A stretch of 64,000 bases of DNA from Nostoc sp. NMS8 (GCF_017115045.1 NZ_JABXKK010000090.1:1-64000); one strand, 5' to 3'. Positions 7,734 through 16,917 are shown, numbered from the stretch's first letter. Made by a program: numbers and translations. Notes: generated by a model not told the origin, from the letters alone.

Positions 7734-9884
7734 ATGACTAAAATATATTGTTCTAAAGGACATGAAAATTCCCCAGGTAGTCGCTTTTGTCTCCAGTGTG
7801 GTGAAAAATTGTCGGGTGCGTCCATGAGTTATAGTATCCAACCGGGATTAACCTTAGGCGATCGCTATGTAATTGTGCGTCAAATTGGCCAAGGTGGCTT
7901 TGGACGCACTTATTTAGCTGAAGATGTCAACCGTTTTCGAGAACTTTGTGTCTTAAAAGAATTTTCTCCGCAAGTTCAAACCGCTTATGTTGTCCAAAAA
8001 GCTGAAGAACTGTTTGAGAGAGAGGCGAGTGTTCTTTATAAATTGCAACATCCCCAAATTCCCCGCTTTCGGGAACTGTTGCGGCTAAATTTAGGCGGCA
8101 AAGAATATCTATTTTTGGTGCAAGATTATGTCGAAGGGGAAACTTACAACTCGTTGTTAAATGACCGAATACAACAGGGTTTGCGCTTTACCGAGGCGGA
8201 AGTACGCCAATTGTTGCAGCAACTTTTACCAGTGTTGGAATATATTCACTCCATTGGCGTTATTCATCGAGATATTTCTCCAGATAACTTAATGCTTCGC
8301 ACTGTTGACAAACTGCCAGTATTAATTGATTTTGGCGGTGTCAAACAAGTAGTAGCAACCGTTGCTTCGGAATATTACCAACCCGGTATGGTCGCATCTT
8401 CCCCATCACCAACCCTATTAGGTAAAATAGGTTTTGCTCCCCCAGAACAGATGCAAACTGGGTTAGTATCTCCCCACAGCGACTTGTATGCCTTGGCAGC
8501 ATCAATGTTGGTTTTACTGACAGGAAAACAACCCCAAGAATTAATTGATACTTATACTCTCAGTTGGCAGTGGCGGCGTGAAGTTAACCTGAGTCAAATT
8601 TTGGGACAAGTATTAGATAAAATGCTATCTGCCAGACCAAGCGATCGCTATCAATCAGCCCGTCAAGTACTCCAAGCTATCAACTCACCCCCCCCAGCAA
8701 ACTATCCCCCGACTCAATACCCCACTCCACCACAACCCACATCCGCCACCGTCGCCATCTCCCCACCTCCCCAAACTCCCTCATATCCTCCATCTCCCTC
8801 ATCTCCCCCCTCTTCCTCGTGGTGGACACCAACAAAAACCTTTCTAATAACGGTGCTAGCAGCTAGTAGTATTGGATTAATTTGGTGGGGATTGACTGGC
8901 CGCCGCGATATCGGGGAAGTCAAACCTAATCCCACAGCTAGCCCAATTCCAACCAGTGAACAACCAACCGATCCTTTAGCGCAATATTCACCAGCAGAAC
9001 GGCAGCGTAAAGAAAAATTAAGCGATCGCCGTCAACAATTGGGTATTGGCTCTAACTTCTATGTAAACTTGGTGAATCAAGTTTTTTGGGATAGAAACCC
9101 CAGTTTACGGGGACGCACTCTCAGTAATGGTTCCGAAGATGAGAGTTTGCGCGCAGAATGGGATACAACCGCCTCAGAATTACTAGAAAAACTTGCACCA
9201 CTGAGTTCCAATGCCCGCCGACAACTGGGAAGTTACACAACTGCTGAACGCGATCGCTGGAAAGTGGAAGTCAATCAAATCAACGTTGGTAGTCGTTCCT
9301 TATATGATTTGGGAGATGCTGCTTTTTTCAGTGTATTTCCTGAACAGCGGGGTAAAAATTTCCAAGGTCAACCCATTGGACAAGTTTGGTATGGTTTTGT
9401 TAGCGATCAACTTAGCGCTATCCTTGCCGGTAGCACTTTCCAGAAACTTGTCTTTGATGCAGGTGCGATCGGCAAAACGGTTAACGGTACTCTTCAAGCT
9501 GGTGGTGGTAAGGTATTTATTGCTGGACTTGCCAAAGACCAATCTCTAGAATTGAAACTACAAGGAAATTCTCAAGTTTTATTATCAGTCTATTCACCCT
9601 CTGGTAAAATTCAATTTCTAGAAGATTCTACCAAGCGTAGTTTGTCAACTAAATTACCAGAAAACGGATTTTACGAGTTTGTTGTGGTTTCCACAGCATC
9701 AAAACCAGTAGATTATCAACTCACCATCACAGCAGAAACTCCCACGCCAACGCCAACTTCTACCCCATCGCCCACAGCAACACCTACAGAAACTCCGACA
9801 CCAACGCCTACAGAAACTCCCACAGCAACGCCAACGGAAACTGCCACTCCGACACCCACACCGACGCCGGAGACAAAACTCTAG
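7734..9884 (+). CDS. second zinc-ribbon Ser/Thr protein kinase, with PPC-like domain and TP-rich tail
   Basis: 716 residues, paralogous to the preceding kinase. Zinc ribbon C6, H10, C19, C22; kinase domain with GQGGFGRTY, K75, HRDISPDN (178-185, serine in place of the usual lysine) and IDFGG (198-202). A proline-rich linker and a transmembrane segment near 365-390 follow. Then comes the same unnamed domain as its neighbour (RRQQL, GRTL, LRAEW, GSYT, FPEQRGK, GQVWY). After that a beta-rich segment (residues about 580-675) resembles bacterial pre-peptidase C-terminal (PPC) domains, and the protein ends in a threonine-proline tail of TPTPTET units. The tail may cross the wall. The ligand is unknown. 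Confidence 0.85.
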   Translation: MTKIYCSKGHENSPGSRFCLQCGEKLSGASMSYSIQPGLTLGDRYVIVRQIGQGGFGRTYLAEDVNRFRELCVLKEFSPQVQTAYVVQKAEELFEREASVLYKLQHPQIPRFRELLRLNLGGKEYLFLVQDYVEGETYNSLLNDRIQQGLRFTEAEVRQLLQQLLPVLEYIHSIGVIHRDISPDNLMLRTVDKLPVLIDFGGVKQVVATVASEYYQPGMVASSPSPTLLGKIGFAPPEQMQTGLVSPHSDLYALAASMLVLLTGKQPQELIDTYTLSWQWRREVNLSQILGQVLDKMLSARPSDRYQSARQVLQAINSPPPANYPPTQYPTPPQPTSATVAISPPPQTPSYPPSPSSPPSSSWWTPTKTFLITVLAASSIGLIWWGLTGRRDIGEVKPNPTASPIPTSEQPTDPLAQYSPAERQRKEKLSDRRQQLGIGSNFYVNLVNQVFWDRNPSLRGRTLSNGSEDESLRAEWDTTASELLEKLAPLSSNARRQLGSYTTAERDRWKVEVNQINVGSRSLYDLGDAAFFSVFPEQRGKNFQGQPIGQVWYGFVSDQLSAILAGSTFQKLVFDAGAIGKTVNGTLQAGGGKVFIAGLAKDQSLELKLQGNSQVLLSVYSPSGKIQFLEDSTKRSLSTKLPENGFYEFVVVSTASKPVDYQLTITAETPTPTPTSTPSPTATPTETPTPTPTETPTATPTETATPTPTPTPETKL

Positions 9885-10070
9885 TAGTCTGTCCCAAAAG
9901 TTTTGATAGGTGAATCAGTAATAATCAGAGCAGTCCAACATCTCTTGCTTTAACCAAACCGTATTGCCCCCACTCCCCTCAGCCAGACATGAGATGAAAA
10001 GCTTAACTCTTCCCTCGATTTCAGATATAAACTAGCGGGGGAGGGATCGATAAGAACTAGGGGTATTTTT

Positions 10071-11678
10071 GTGCGCCTGCTGACAACAGTGGCAGCTTTA
10101 CGCTGCTATTTAATTAAACGCTGCTTAGAAAACAAACAGATAGCGGTTACTGAGGATCTGAAACTAGATGACATTACTGGCTGGTATCAGACGGCAGTTG
10201 GTCTGGTGCCAACGATGGGGAATTTGCATCAAGGTCATTTAAGTTTGATCCAACGGGCGAGACAAGAAAATTCTACGGTGATTGTAAGTATTTTCGTTAA
10301 TCCGCTGCAATTTGCTCCCAATGAGGATTATCAACGCTACCCCCGCACTTTAGAGCAAGACCAACAACTTTGCGAACAAGCTGGGGTAGATGCCATTTTT
10401 GCACCGACTCCTGAAGAAATGGCAGTTCCGCAGAAGAGTATACAAGAATCAAAAGTTACACAAGTTATCCCCCCATCTGCTATGATAACAGGCTTGTGTG
10501 GTCGTTCTCGCCAAGGTCACTTTCAGGGTGTAGCTACGATTGTTACCAAACTTTTCAATTTGGTGCAGCCTAATCGTGCCTACTTTGGTCAAAAAGATGG
10601 TCAGCAACTAGCAATTATTAAACGCTTAGTAGCTGACTTAAATTTGCCAGTAGAAATTGTTGCTTGTCCAACAGTGCGGGAAGCTTCGGGTCTTGCTTTC
10701 AGTTCTCGTAATCAATATTTGACTGGAACGGCAAAAGAGCAAGCAGCGGTATTATATCGTGGCTTGCGACGGGCTGAAGCTGCATTCATTGCAGGCGATC
10801 GCAATAGCAACAAGTTAATAGCAGTGGTACAGCAAGAAGTGGCAATGGTCAGCACGGTTTTAGTGGAATATATTGAATTGGTTGAACCGACTACGTTGAT
10901 GTCTTTAGAAAAAGTTGAGGAGGAAGGAATGTTGGCGATCGCAGCTCGTCTTGGTGCTACACGTTTGATTGACAATACGATATTGCGCGATCGTCAACCT
11001 ATTATCGCCATTGATGGCCCAGCCGGTGCTGGAAAATCGACAGTGGCGCGGCAAGTGGCAGCAAACCTAAGTTTAGTGTATTTAGATACAGGAGCGATGT
11101 ACCGTGCTGTCACTTGGTTAGTACTACAACAAGGGATTGCTATTGATGATGAATGTGCGATCGCAGAATTAACTAATCAGTGCAAAATTGAACTTACTCC
11201 CACCCAAGACTTACAAGCGTCTGTGCGGGTTTGGATTGATGGTCTTGATGTTACCCAGGCAATTCGCACTATTGAAGTAACTTCTCTTGTATCGGCGATC
11301 GCAGCACAAAGCGCTGTCCGTCAAGCACTGGTTAAACAACAGCAAAACTGGGGTAAAAGAGGTGGTTTAGTGGCTGAAGGTCGGGATATCGGTACTCACG
11401 TGTTCCCCGATGCCGAAGTGAAAATCTTCTTAACCGCTTCAGTCAGCGAACGCGCCCGTCGTCGCCAGCAAGACTTTAACAAACAAGGTCAACCCGAAGT
11501 GAGTTTAGAGCAGCTAGAACACGACATCGCCGAACGTGACTGGAAAGATAGCAATCGCAAAGTTTCTCCTTTGCAAAAAGCAGCAGATGCGATCGAAGTT
11601 CAAACCGATGGTTTGGACGTGTCTGAAGTCACAGCACAAATCGTTAACTATTACCAGCAACGTTTATCTGGGTGGTAA
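10071..11678 (+). CDS. panC/cmk: bifunctional pantothenate synthetase / cytidylate kinase
   Basis: 535 residues with two fused enzymes, an arrangement known from cyanobacteria. The N-terminal half is PanC: LVPTMGNLHQGH with the HxGH-type histidines H53 and H56, and a later SSRNQYL motif; it joins pantoate and beta-alanine using ATP to make pantothenate for CoA. The C-terminal part is CMP kinase, with P-loop GPAGAGKST at about 316-324, then DTGAMYRA and an EGRDIG segment; it phosphorylates CMP and dCMP. The start is a GTG at 10071 with AGGGG about 8 bases upstream. No partner genes are adjacent. Confidence 0.93.
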   Translation: MRLLTTVAALRCYLIKRCLENKQIAVTEDLKLDDITGWYQTAVGLVPTMGNLHQGHLSLIQRARQENSTVIVSIFVNPLQFAPNEDYQRYPRTLEQDQQLCEQAGVDAIFAPTPEEMAVPQKSIQESKVTQVIPPSAMITGLCGRSRQGHFQGVATIVTKLFNLVQPNRAYFGQKDGQQLAIIKRLVADLNLPVEIVACPTVREASGLAFSSRNQYLTGTAKEQAAVLYRGLRRAEAAFIAGDRNSNKLIAVVQQEVAMVSTVLVEYIELVEPTTLMSLEKVEEEGMLAIAARLGATRLIDNTILRDRQPIIAIDGPAGAGKSTVARQVAANLSLVYLDTGAMYRAVTWLVLQQGIAIDDECAIAELTNQCKIELTPTQDLQASVRVWIDGLDVTQAIRTIEVTSLVSAIAAQSAVRQALVKQQQNWGKRGGLVAEGRDIGTHVFPDAEVKIFLTASVSERARRRQQDFNKQGQPEVSLEQLEHDIAERDWKDSNRKVSPLQKAADAIEVQTDGLDVSEVTAQIVNYYQQRLSGW

Positions 11679-11802
11679 TCACGGCTGTTTGCTGTTAGTT
11701 GTTTAATTTCAAAGGGTGGTGGGTGAATGATTATTCACTTACCATCCTCAAAACTGTATTTAGAGAATGTTTGAAAAGTCCTTTTGTCGGTAACAAAACA
11801 TT

Positions 11803-11882
11803 CTAGATCCCCCTAAATCCCCCTTTTTAAGGGGGACTTTGATTCCGGTTCCCCCCTTTTTAAGGGGGGTTAGGGGGGATCT
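11803..11882. repeat. C-rich/G-rich palindromic element
   Basis: The ends TAGATCCCCCTAA and TTAGGGGGGATCTA pair with each other. Inside are two smaller hairpins, each a run of C then TTTTTAA then a run of G. The form matches small non-autonomous palindromic repeats widespread in filamentous cyanobacteria. It has no coding content. Confidence 0.75.
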
Positions 11883-11957
11883 AAACGTGCCTAAACTCAC
11901 AGTGAAAAACTTTTCAAACAACCTCTTAGAGTACTCCAAGTAAAAAAATGCCCAATT

Positions 11958-12022
11958 GTCATTGCAAGTGAAGCGAAGCAATCCCAGTCATTGCGATTGC
12001 TTCGCTTCACTCGCAATGACGG
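11958..12022. repeat. hairpin repeat with GAAGCGAAGCAATC arms
   Basis: The arm TTGCAAGTGAAGCGAAGCAA at 11958 onwards pairs with a matching arm TTGCTTCGCTTCACTCGCAA ending near 12018, around a short centre, giving a long stem with one mismatch. It is a short interspersed palindromic repeat rather than a terminator, as no T run follows. Confidence 0.7.
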
Positions 12023-12475
12023 GTTTTAGATTATTTATTTTTTGGAACAACTCTTAAAAACAAAATAGCTAATTTGACTATTGGCTATCTTGATTGAAAA
12101 TCAAGCTTTGAGCCTTGTACTAAAAATATTAGATTAATTAAGCATTAAATCATCTGGCTTCAGACTGACTTTTCACATCGCAATAATCGTACTCAAGATG
12201 GAAGTACGAAAGCCTTAATTACTAAACGCTAATTACTTATTAGTCTCTGGAACTTGTGAAATATTAGCCATTTTTATTTATAGTCAGCGATTACTAGCGA
12301 TTTAACTTATCACAAAAGTACTTTGTTTTCATCTTCACTTTGGTAGTAGAATAACGATGTTAAGTTTTATGTTTCATCATGAAAAGCATAAAACTGTCAA
12401 AAACAAAAGCTGCTAATTTCCTAAGCTTCTGCAATAGCTTTCAACTGGAAACCGGTAAAGAGAGGATTTCATAAA

Positions 12476-13078
12476 ATGACATTTACACTACCCGCCCTAC
12501 CCTACGAATTGAATGCTTTAGAGCCTTTTGGTATATCAGGCGAAACCTTAGAGTATCATCATGGCAAGCATCACAAAGCTTATGTAGACAACCTGAACAA
12601 GCTGGTTGAAGGTACAGAACTTGCCAATAAGTCTTTGGAAGAGGTAATCCAAATTTCCTTCAAAGACTCCTCTAAAGCGGGAATCTTCAACAACAGCGCC
12701 CAAGTTTGGAACCACACCTTCTTCTGGAATTCCTTAAAACCAGGCGGTGGCGGCACACCTACTGGTGAACTTGCAGCCAAGATTGACAAAGATTTCGGTA
12801 GCTTTGACAAATTCAAAGAAGAGTTCTCTAACGCTGCTGCAACTCAGTTTGGTAGCGGATGGTCTTGGTTAATTGATGATGGTGGTACGCTGAAAGTTAT
12901 TAAAACACCAAATGCAGAAAATCCACTAGCTCATGGACAAAAAGCACTCCTAACCTTGGATGTTTGGGAACACGCCTACTACATTGACTACAGAAATGCC
13001 CGTCCAGCGTTCATCAAGAATTTCCTAGACAAAGTGGCTAACTGGGACTTTGCTGCTGAAAACTTTGCTAAAGCTTAA
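12476..13078 (+). CDS. sodB: iron superoxide dismutase
   Basis: 200 residues, the normal length of bacterial Fe-SOD. Metal ligands are visible as H28 (EYHHGKHH), H80 (WNHTFFW), D162 and H166 (DVWEHAYY). It dismutates superoxide to hydrogen peroxide and oxygen in the cytoplasm. The GGGGTPTGEL segment and general pattern fit the iron form better than manganese, though sequence alone does not fully separate them. There is no signal peptide. The start is an ATG after AGAGAGGA. It is transcribed alone behind a long repeat-bearing spacer. Confidence 0.93.
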   Translation: MTFTLPALPYELNALEPFGISGETLEYHHGKHHKAYVDNLNKLVEGTELANKSLEEVIQISFKDSSKAGIFNNSAQVWNHTFFWNSLKPGGGGTPTGELAAKIDKDFGSFDKFKEEFSNAAATQFGSGWSWLIDDGGTLKVIKTPNAENPLAHGQKALLTLDVWEHAYYIDYRNARPAFIKNFLDKVANWDFAAENFAKA

Positions 13079-13269
13079 TCATTTGTCAGTCTTAAATTGG
13101 TTGTGACAGTAGCTTTTAATAAATATATAAAGCGGAGACAACCAGTTAATTTATCAATAATTACCAGCAGTCATGACTAGTGTCGTGGCTGCTTTTAATT
13201 ATTTGGGCAAATTAGATATTTTAATAATTTTCAAAACCCTTACCAGATGTATAGTTTGTAATTTATAAT

Positions 13270-13845
13270 TTATCTCCAACCTCTTTCCATAAGCATTTGA
13301 GGTTCGACATTCTCAACATTCGCGATCGCTTCTAACTGCGAAATTCCAGCGATCGCATCAACAATATTACCTGATTTGGCACGCAACCAAGCGGCATGAG
13401 GCGCATAAGAAAGGCTTTGTGCTATTTCATAACCCGCTTGATTAATAACCTCGCGCTGCGACTCCACATCAACGCCTTCAGCAAAGCGAATAAAAACCAG
13501 TCCAGTTGGTACTGCTAAGGAAGCATTTGCTTCTAGTGTATAAATTGGACTTAATATACCCTTTGCTGATTGATTGGGTTCGCCTGAAAAAACTGCGTAG
13601 GCGTAGCCCGTCGTAGACATCGCACCGTTATTAAGTTGTAAAATAGCTCCTGCTGGCACGGCGTTGAGCTGATTGTAATGTATTGCATAGTATCCAGACT
13701 TACGAGTGTAGGATACAGCAGTGCGACCGCTACCAACGCGAATTTGTTGGGGATACTCAGAAAAAGAGTCTTTTTGCAATCTCACTTCAGCACTCAGGGG
13801 TAGAGAGTAAACCTGTAAAAAATACTCAGCTGGAAAATAAAACAT
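13270..13845 (-). CDS. free-standing protein resembling the prodomain region of subtilisin-like proteases
   Basis: About 191 residues from the ATG at 13845; a TTG at 13854 is also in frame. The second half (VPTGLVFIRFAEGVD, AGYEIAQSLSYAPHAAWL, IANVENVEPQ) follows the pattern of the N-terminal prodomain of the divergently placed S8 protease (FVKFDSEEES, SLTIKRQLEYARNAYFV, ELCHPE). No catalytic D, H or S motif is present, so it is not itself a protease. It may be an intramolecular chaperone or inhibitor acting in trans, or a remnant of a second protease gene. A dispersed repeat (13594-13623) lies inside the coding region. The function is inference. Confidence 0.65.
   Translation of the reverse strand: MFYFPAEYFLQVYSLPLSAEVRLQKDSFSEYPQQIRVGSGRTAVSYTRKSGYYAIHYNQLNAVPAGAILQLNNGAMSTTGYAYAVFSGEPNQSAKGILSPIYTLEANASLAVPTGLVFIRFAEGVDVESQREVINQAGYEIAQSLSYAPHAAWLRAKSGNIVDAIAGISQLEAIANVENVEPQMLMERGWR
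13594..13623. repeat. dispersed repeat inside the prodomain-like gene
   Basis: The word GGCGTAGCCCGTCGTAGACATCGC-like unit (core GCGTAGCCC then CATCGC) recurs with changes at 43264-43292 inside an antitoxin gene. Here it keeps the frame open and encodes about ten residues of the host protein (AMSTTGYAYA). Confidence 0.6.
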
Positions 13846-13854
13846 TTTTCTCAA

Positions 13855-14325
13855 GTTCTAATGATGTTATAGCGTTTTTCAGTGGTATGGAATAGATTTT
13901 TTTCATCGTGACGTACAGTTCGCCCCTACTGGTAGTGAAGATTCTTAAAGCAACCTGATTTTGAATCTCCTTTTTTCTGGAAAAACGAATCGAAGACTTG
14001 TATGAACTTAGATAGATTAAATTTTGTATCGTAATACACATATAACACATGAAATAAGAAACATCCATAAACTAAACAGCATCTCACTATGTATGCAGCA
14101 GTCTTTCAAATTAAGGCATAATACGGTTTCCCCATGACCCTTGGGAGTAATGGGTAATGAGTAATGAGTGAAATTCCCCATTCAGGGCTGGGAAAGAAGC
14201 AAGGGAGCAGGGGGCAGGGAGAAAGGGAGAGGAGAAAAGTTTTCCCCTCTGCCCCCCGCACCCCGCCCCTCTGCCTCTTTTCAATTCCCAATTCCCAATT
14301 TTCAAAACATTTAGGAGATTAAACA
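13855..14325. other. divergent spacer with STRR-type repeats before the protease gene
   Basis: Bases 13855-14110 are AT-rich with no visible gene. From about 14145 to 14305 the DNA is made of low-complexity words (GGGTAATGAGTAATGAG, then AGGGAGCAGGG, AGAAAAGTTTTCCCCTCTGCC, CCCAATTCCCAATT). A closely similar block occurs at 48905-48997. The protease ribosome site AGGAGA follows it directly. Confidence 0.6.
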
Positions 14326-16314
14326 ATGGTTCAGGTTCGCTATGGTGGACAGAACGGCCAACAGTATGAATTTGCGATCAGCAACGAACATGTTGTAGTA
14401 CGTACTGAAAGCCGCAGCACTATTGTGGGTGCAAGATCCTTTGAAGTCGCACCTGTATCACCCATAGCTCGTAGTATCCTCAATCAATTTGAGTTAACAA
14501 CACGGTTTCGGCAAGCGGGTGTAGAAATTTTGCAAGCAAAAGTTCCGAATCAAGGTGTTGCTTTGCGCGATCACGCCCGTGAAATTCTCAACAATGAATC
14601 TGAAGTCCAATTTGCCGGACGTGTCCTAATCGATCCAATATCTCAACAACCTGTAGTTTACACTGAAAACCTTTTTGTTAAATTTGACAGCGAAGAAGAG
14701 TCAAGGGTCTGCCAAGAGGTTTTAAGACGTTACAGCTTAACAATTAAACGCCAACTTGAATACGCACGAAATGCTTATTTTGTCAGTGCGCCTGCAAATA
14801 CTGGTATGGCCGTCTTTGACATCGCCGAGAGACTTCTGAATGAGGAATCAGTGGAACTGTGCCATCCTGAACTAGCGCGTGAATCACGCCAACGTCAGGT
14901 TTTCCCGCAGCAGTGGCACTTAAAGCAAACAACAATTAATGGTCAGATAATCAACGCCCACGCCAACGTTGAAGCAGCTTGGAAGTTGAGCGATGGTACA
15001 GGGACAATTATTGCAATTATCGACGACGGTGTGGATCTCGATCACGAAGAGTTCCGTTCCTCTGGCAAGATTGTTGCCCCGCGTGATGTCACACGTAAAA
15101 CGAATAATCCTAGACCGGGAAACGATAATAACCACGGGACATCCTGTGCCGGCGTAGCTTGTGGAAACGGCAACTTTGGGGCATCTGGTGTAGCACCAGG
15201 CGCAAAACTGATGCCGATTCGTTTAGCTTCGGCGTTGGGTTCACAAGATGAAGCAGATGCTTTTATTTGGGCGGCTCAAAATGGTGCTGATGTGATTTCT
15301 TGTAGTTGGGGGCCAGCGGACGGTACTTGGTTTGAGCCAGACGATCCTGTACACAAGCAAAAAGTACCTCTGCCTGATTCCACACGACTTGCTATAGACT
15401 TTGCAATCAATAAGGGGCGCAACGGCAAGGGTTGTGTAGTTTTATTCGCTGCTGGCAATGGTAATGAAAGCGTGGATAACGACGGCTACGCCAGCTACCA
15501 AAAGGTGATTGCGGTGGCAGCTTGTAATGACTATGGTAAGAGAAGCGCTTATAGTGACTTTGGTCAAGCGGTCTGGTGCGCCTTCCCCAGCAACAATGGT
15601 GATAGTTCTCAAACCTCTGGAATTTGGACGACCGATCGCTCTGGTGTACTTGGTTATAATTCGGGTAATCAGAATCTAGGTGACGCCGCAGGCAACTACA
15701 CAAATGAATTTGGCGGAACTTCCAGCGCTTGTCCGGGTGCTGCGGGTGTTGCAGCCTTAATTCTTGCCAGAAACCCAAATCTGCGTTGGGATGAAGTGCG
15801 AGATATTTTTAAACGTTCTAGCGATCGCATTGACTCTACTGGAGGTAAATATGATGCCAATGGTCGCAGCCCTTTCTACGGTTACGGTCGAATCAATGCT
15901 CTCAAAGCTGTAGAGTTGGCCAAACCTGCTCAAACATCGCCCATTAGCATATTTAAAGCAGTCCAAGATATTCCAATTAATGACTTACAAGTATCAACAT
16001 TATCGTTGGCGATCGCTAATACCACCCTTCTGAAATCCATCAAAATTCTAGTAGACATCGAGCATACTTATATTGGGGATCTTATAGTTACTCTCCTTCC
16101 CCCAGTGCAAATCGGCATACTGCCAATAGTTCTGCATGATCGCCAGGGTGGAGCTACAGATAATATCAAAACGACTTATGATGAGGTAAACACCCCTAAA
16201 CTTGCTGCTTTCAAAGGTAAAAGTCCTCAAGGAACCTGGACTCTAGAAGTTGCAGATAAAGCTAACGCAGATATAGGAAAGATTCGCAGCTTGACCATTG
16301 AAATTGGATTTTAG
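14326..16314 (+). CDS. prcA: PrcA-like calcium-dependent subtilisin-family protease with P domain
   Basis: 662 residues. A prodomain-like N-terminal part (to about 200) is followed by an S8 peptidase domain with catalytic D233 (IIDDGVD), H270 (NNHGTSCAGV) and S466 (GGTSSACPG). A P domain near residues 545-662 (LIVTLLPP, GTWTLEVAD) is of the kind found in proprotein convertases. Length and layout match what I recall of the Anabaena calcium-dependent protease PrcA, so the symbol rests on recall. No classical signal peptide is seen. The start is an ATG after TAGGAGATT. The neighbouring minus-strand gene resembles its prodomain. Confidence 0.82.
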   Translation: MVQVRYGGQNGQQYEFAISNEHVVVRTESRSTIVGARSFEVAPVSPIARSILNQFELTTRFRQAGVEILQAKVPNQGVALRDHAREILNNESEVQFAGRVLIDPISQQPVVYTENLFVKFDSEEESRVCQEVLRRYSLTIKRQLEYARNAYFVSAPANTGMAVFDIAERLLNEESVELCHPELARESRQRQVFPQQWHLKQTTINGQIINAHANVEAAWKLSDGTGTIIAIIDDGVDLDHEEFRSSGKIVAPRDVTRKTNNPRPGNDNNHGTSCAGVACGNGNFGASGVAPGAKLMPIRLASALGSQDEADAFIWAAQNGADVISCSWGPADGTWFEPDDPVHKQKVPLPDSTRLAIDFAINKGRNGKGCVVLFAAGNGNESVDNDGYASYQKVIAVAACNDYGKRSAYSDFGQAVWCAFPSNNGDSSQTSGIWTTDRSGVLGYNSGNQNLGDAAGNYTNEFGGTSSACPGAAGVAALILARNPNLRWDEVRDIFKRSSDRIDSTGGKYDANGRSPFYGYGRINALKAVELAKPAQTSPISIFKAVQDIPINDLQVSTLSLAIANTTLLKSIKILVDIEHTYIGDLIVTLLPPVQIGILPIVLHDRQGGATDNIKTTYDEVNTPKLAAFKGKSPQGTWTLEVADKANADIGKIRSLTIEIGF

Positions 16315-16343
16315 GTGTTGCTGAATCCAGGTATGAACTTGGA

Positions 16344-16374
16344 TGTAGAGACGTTGCATTGCAACGTCTCTACA
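16344..16374. repeat. perfect palindrome, GTAGAGACG family
   Basis: Arms TGTAGAGACGTTGCA and TGCAACGTCTCTACA are exact complements around one base. It lies 30 bases after the protease stop and could act as a transcript end structure, but no T run follows. Related palindromes occur at 48532-48559 inside moeA and, decayed, near 61451-61475. Confidence 0.85.
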
Positions 16375-16534
16375 AGGATTTTGAAATAACATAAAATTAT
16401 TTTTCATACCGCAATCAGCAACGCCCGTTTGTGTTACAGCTATTTTCAGGTAAATAGACCACCTGGTAGGGACACAGCAATGCTGTGGCCTTATGACAGA
16501 TGTACTTCAAATACATGAAAAATGCTGTAATGAT

Positions 16535-16687
16535 AACGTGAGTTCGATAAACCTCTCCCTGCCTTGAACTAAGTTCAAGTCTGTCCCTCTCCGAGTCGGA
16601 GAGGGACGGTTTTGCATAGTAAAACCAGGGAGAGGTCTTTTTTACGGCTAATTAGATGGACACTATATGATTCGTCGAACTCACGTT
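16535..16687. mobile_element. 153-bp MITE-like element with 13-bp perfect TIRs and 6-bp flanking repeats
   Basis: The ends AACGTGAGTTCGA (16535-16547) and TCGAACTCACGTT (16675-16687) are exact inverted repeats. AATGAT lies directly outside both ends (16529-16534 and 16688-16693), as a target-site duplication would. The interior folds into several hairpins: ACCTCTCCCTG with CAGGGAGAGGT, CTTGAACT with AGTTCAAG, CCCTCTCCGA with TCGGAGAGGG, and GGTTTT with AAAACC. There is no coding capacity, so it must be moved by a transposase elsewhere, if at all. Confidence 0.85.
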
Positions 16688-16693
16688 AATGAT

Positions 16694-16917
16694 AATTGTC
16701 AGATGGATAGAGCGATCGCAATTTGATTGTTAACTAGCCCGTTAACCAGACCTGATTTTTTCAGATTAAAAGCAACAAAAGCGTTATGGGACATGATGTA
16801 GAAGATTATTACCTCAAAATACTTCTAAAAGCCAGTTCTTGTTTAAGAAGTTTTGTGTAGAATTTGGTGGTGAGGTTATTTGCTTAATTCTCACTTGCCG
16901 CACTCCAGGTTTGATTT
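16694..16917. other. spacer before the GAF-domain protein
   Basis: No gene or clear repeat is seen apart from one GCGATCGC site. It presumably carries the promoter of the GAF protein, but I cannot place it. Confidence 0.4.

Larger units (their letters stand above)
11679..12475. other. long spacer before sodB with nested inverted repeats
   Basis: No gene is seen in this roughly 800-bp spacer. It holds an outer imperfect inverted repeat with TGTTTGAAAAGT arms (11769-11780 and 11908-11919) enclosing a C-rich/G-rich palindromic element at 11803-11882. A separate hairpin-forming repeat lies at 11958-12022. The remaining 450 bp ahead of sodB is AT-rich and presumably holds its promoter; I could not place a convincing regulator site. 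Confidence 0.6.

Noticed and set aside
14106..14326. Minus-strand frames before the protease gene
   Set aside because: Low-complexity STRR DNA gives proline/serine-rich translations without any gene features.
16344..16374. Reading the palindrome after the protease as a classic terminator
   Set aside because: No T run follows, and related palindromes occur inside a coding region, so repeat identity explains it better.
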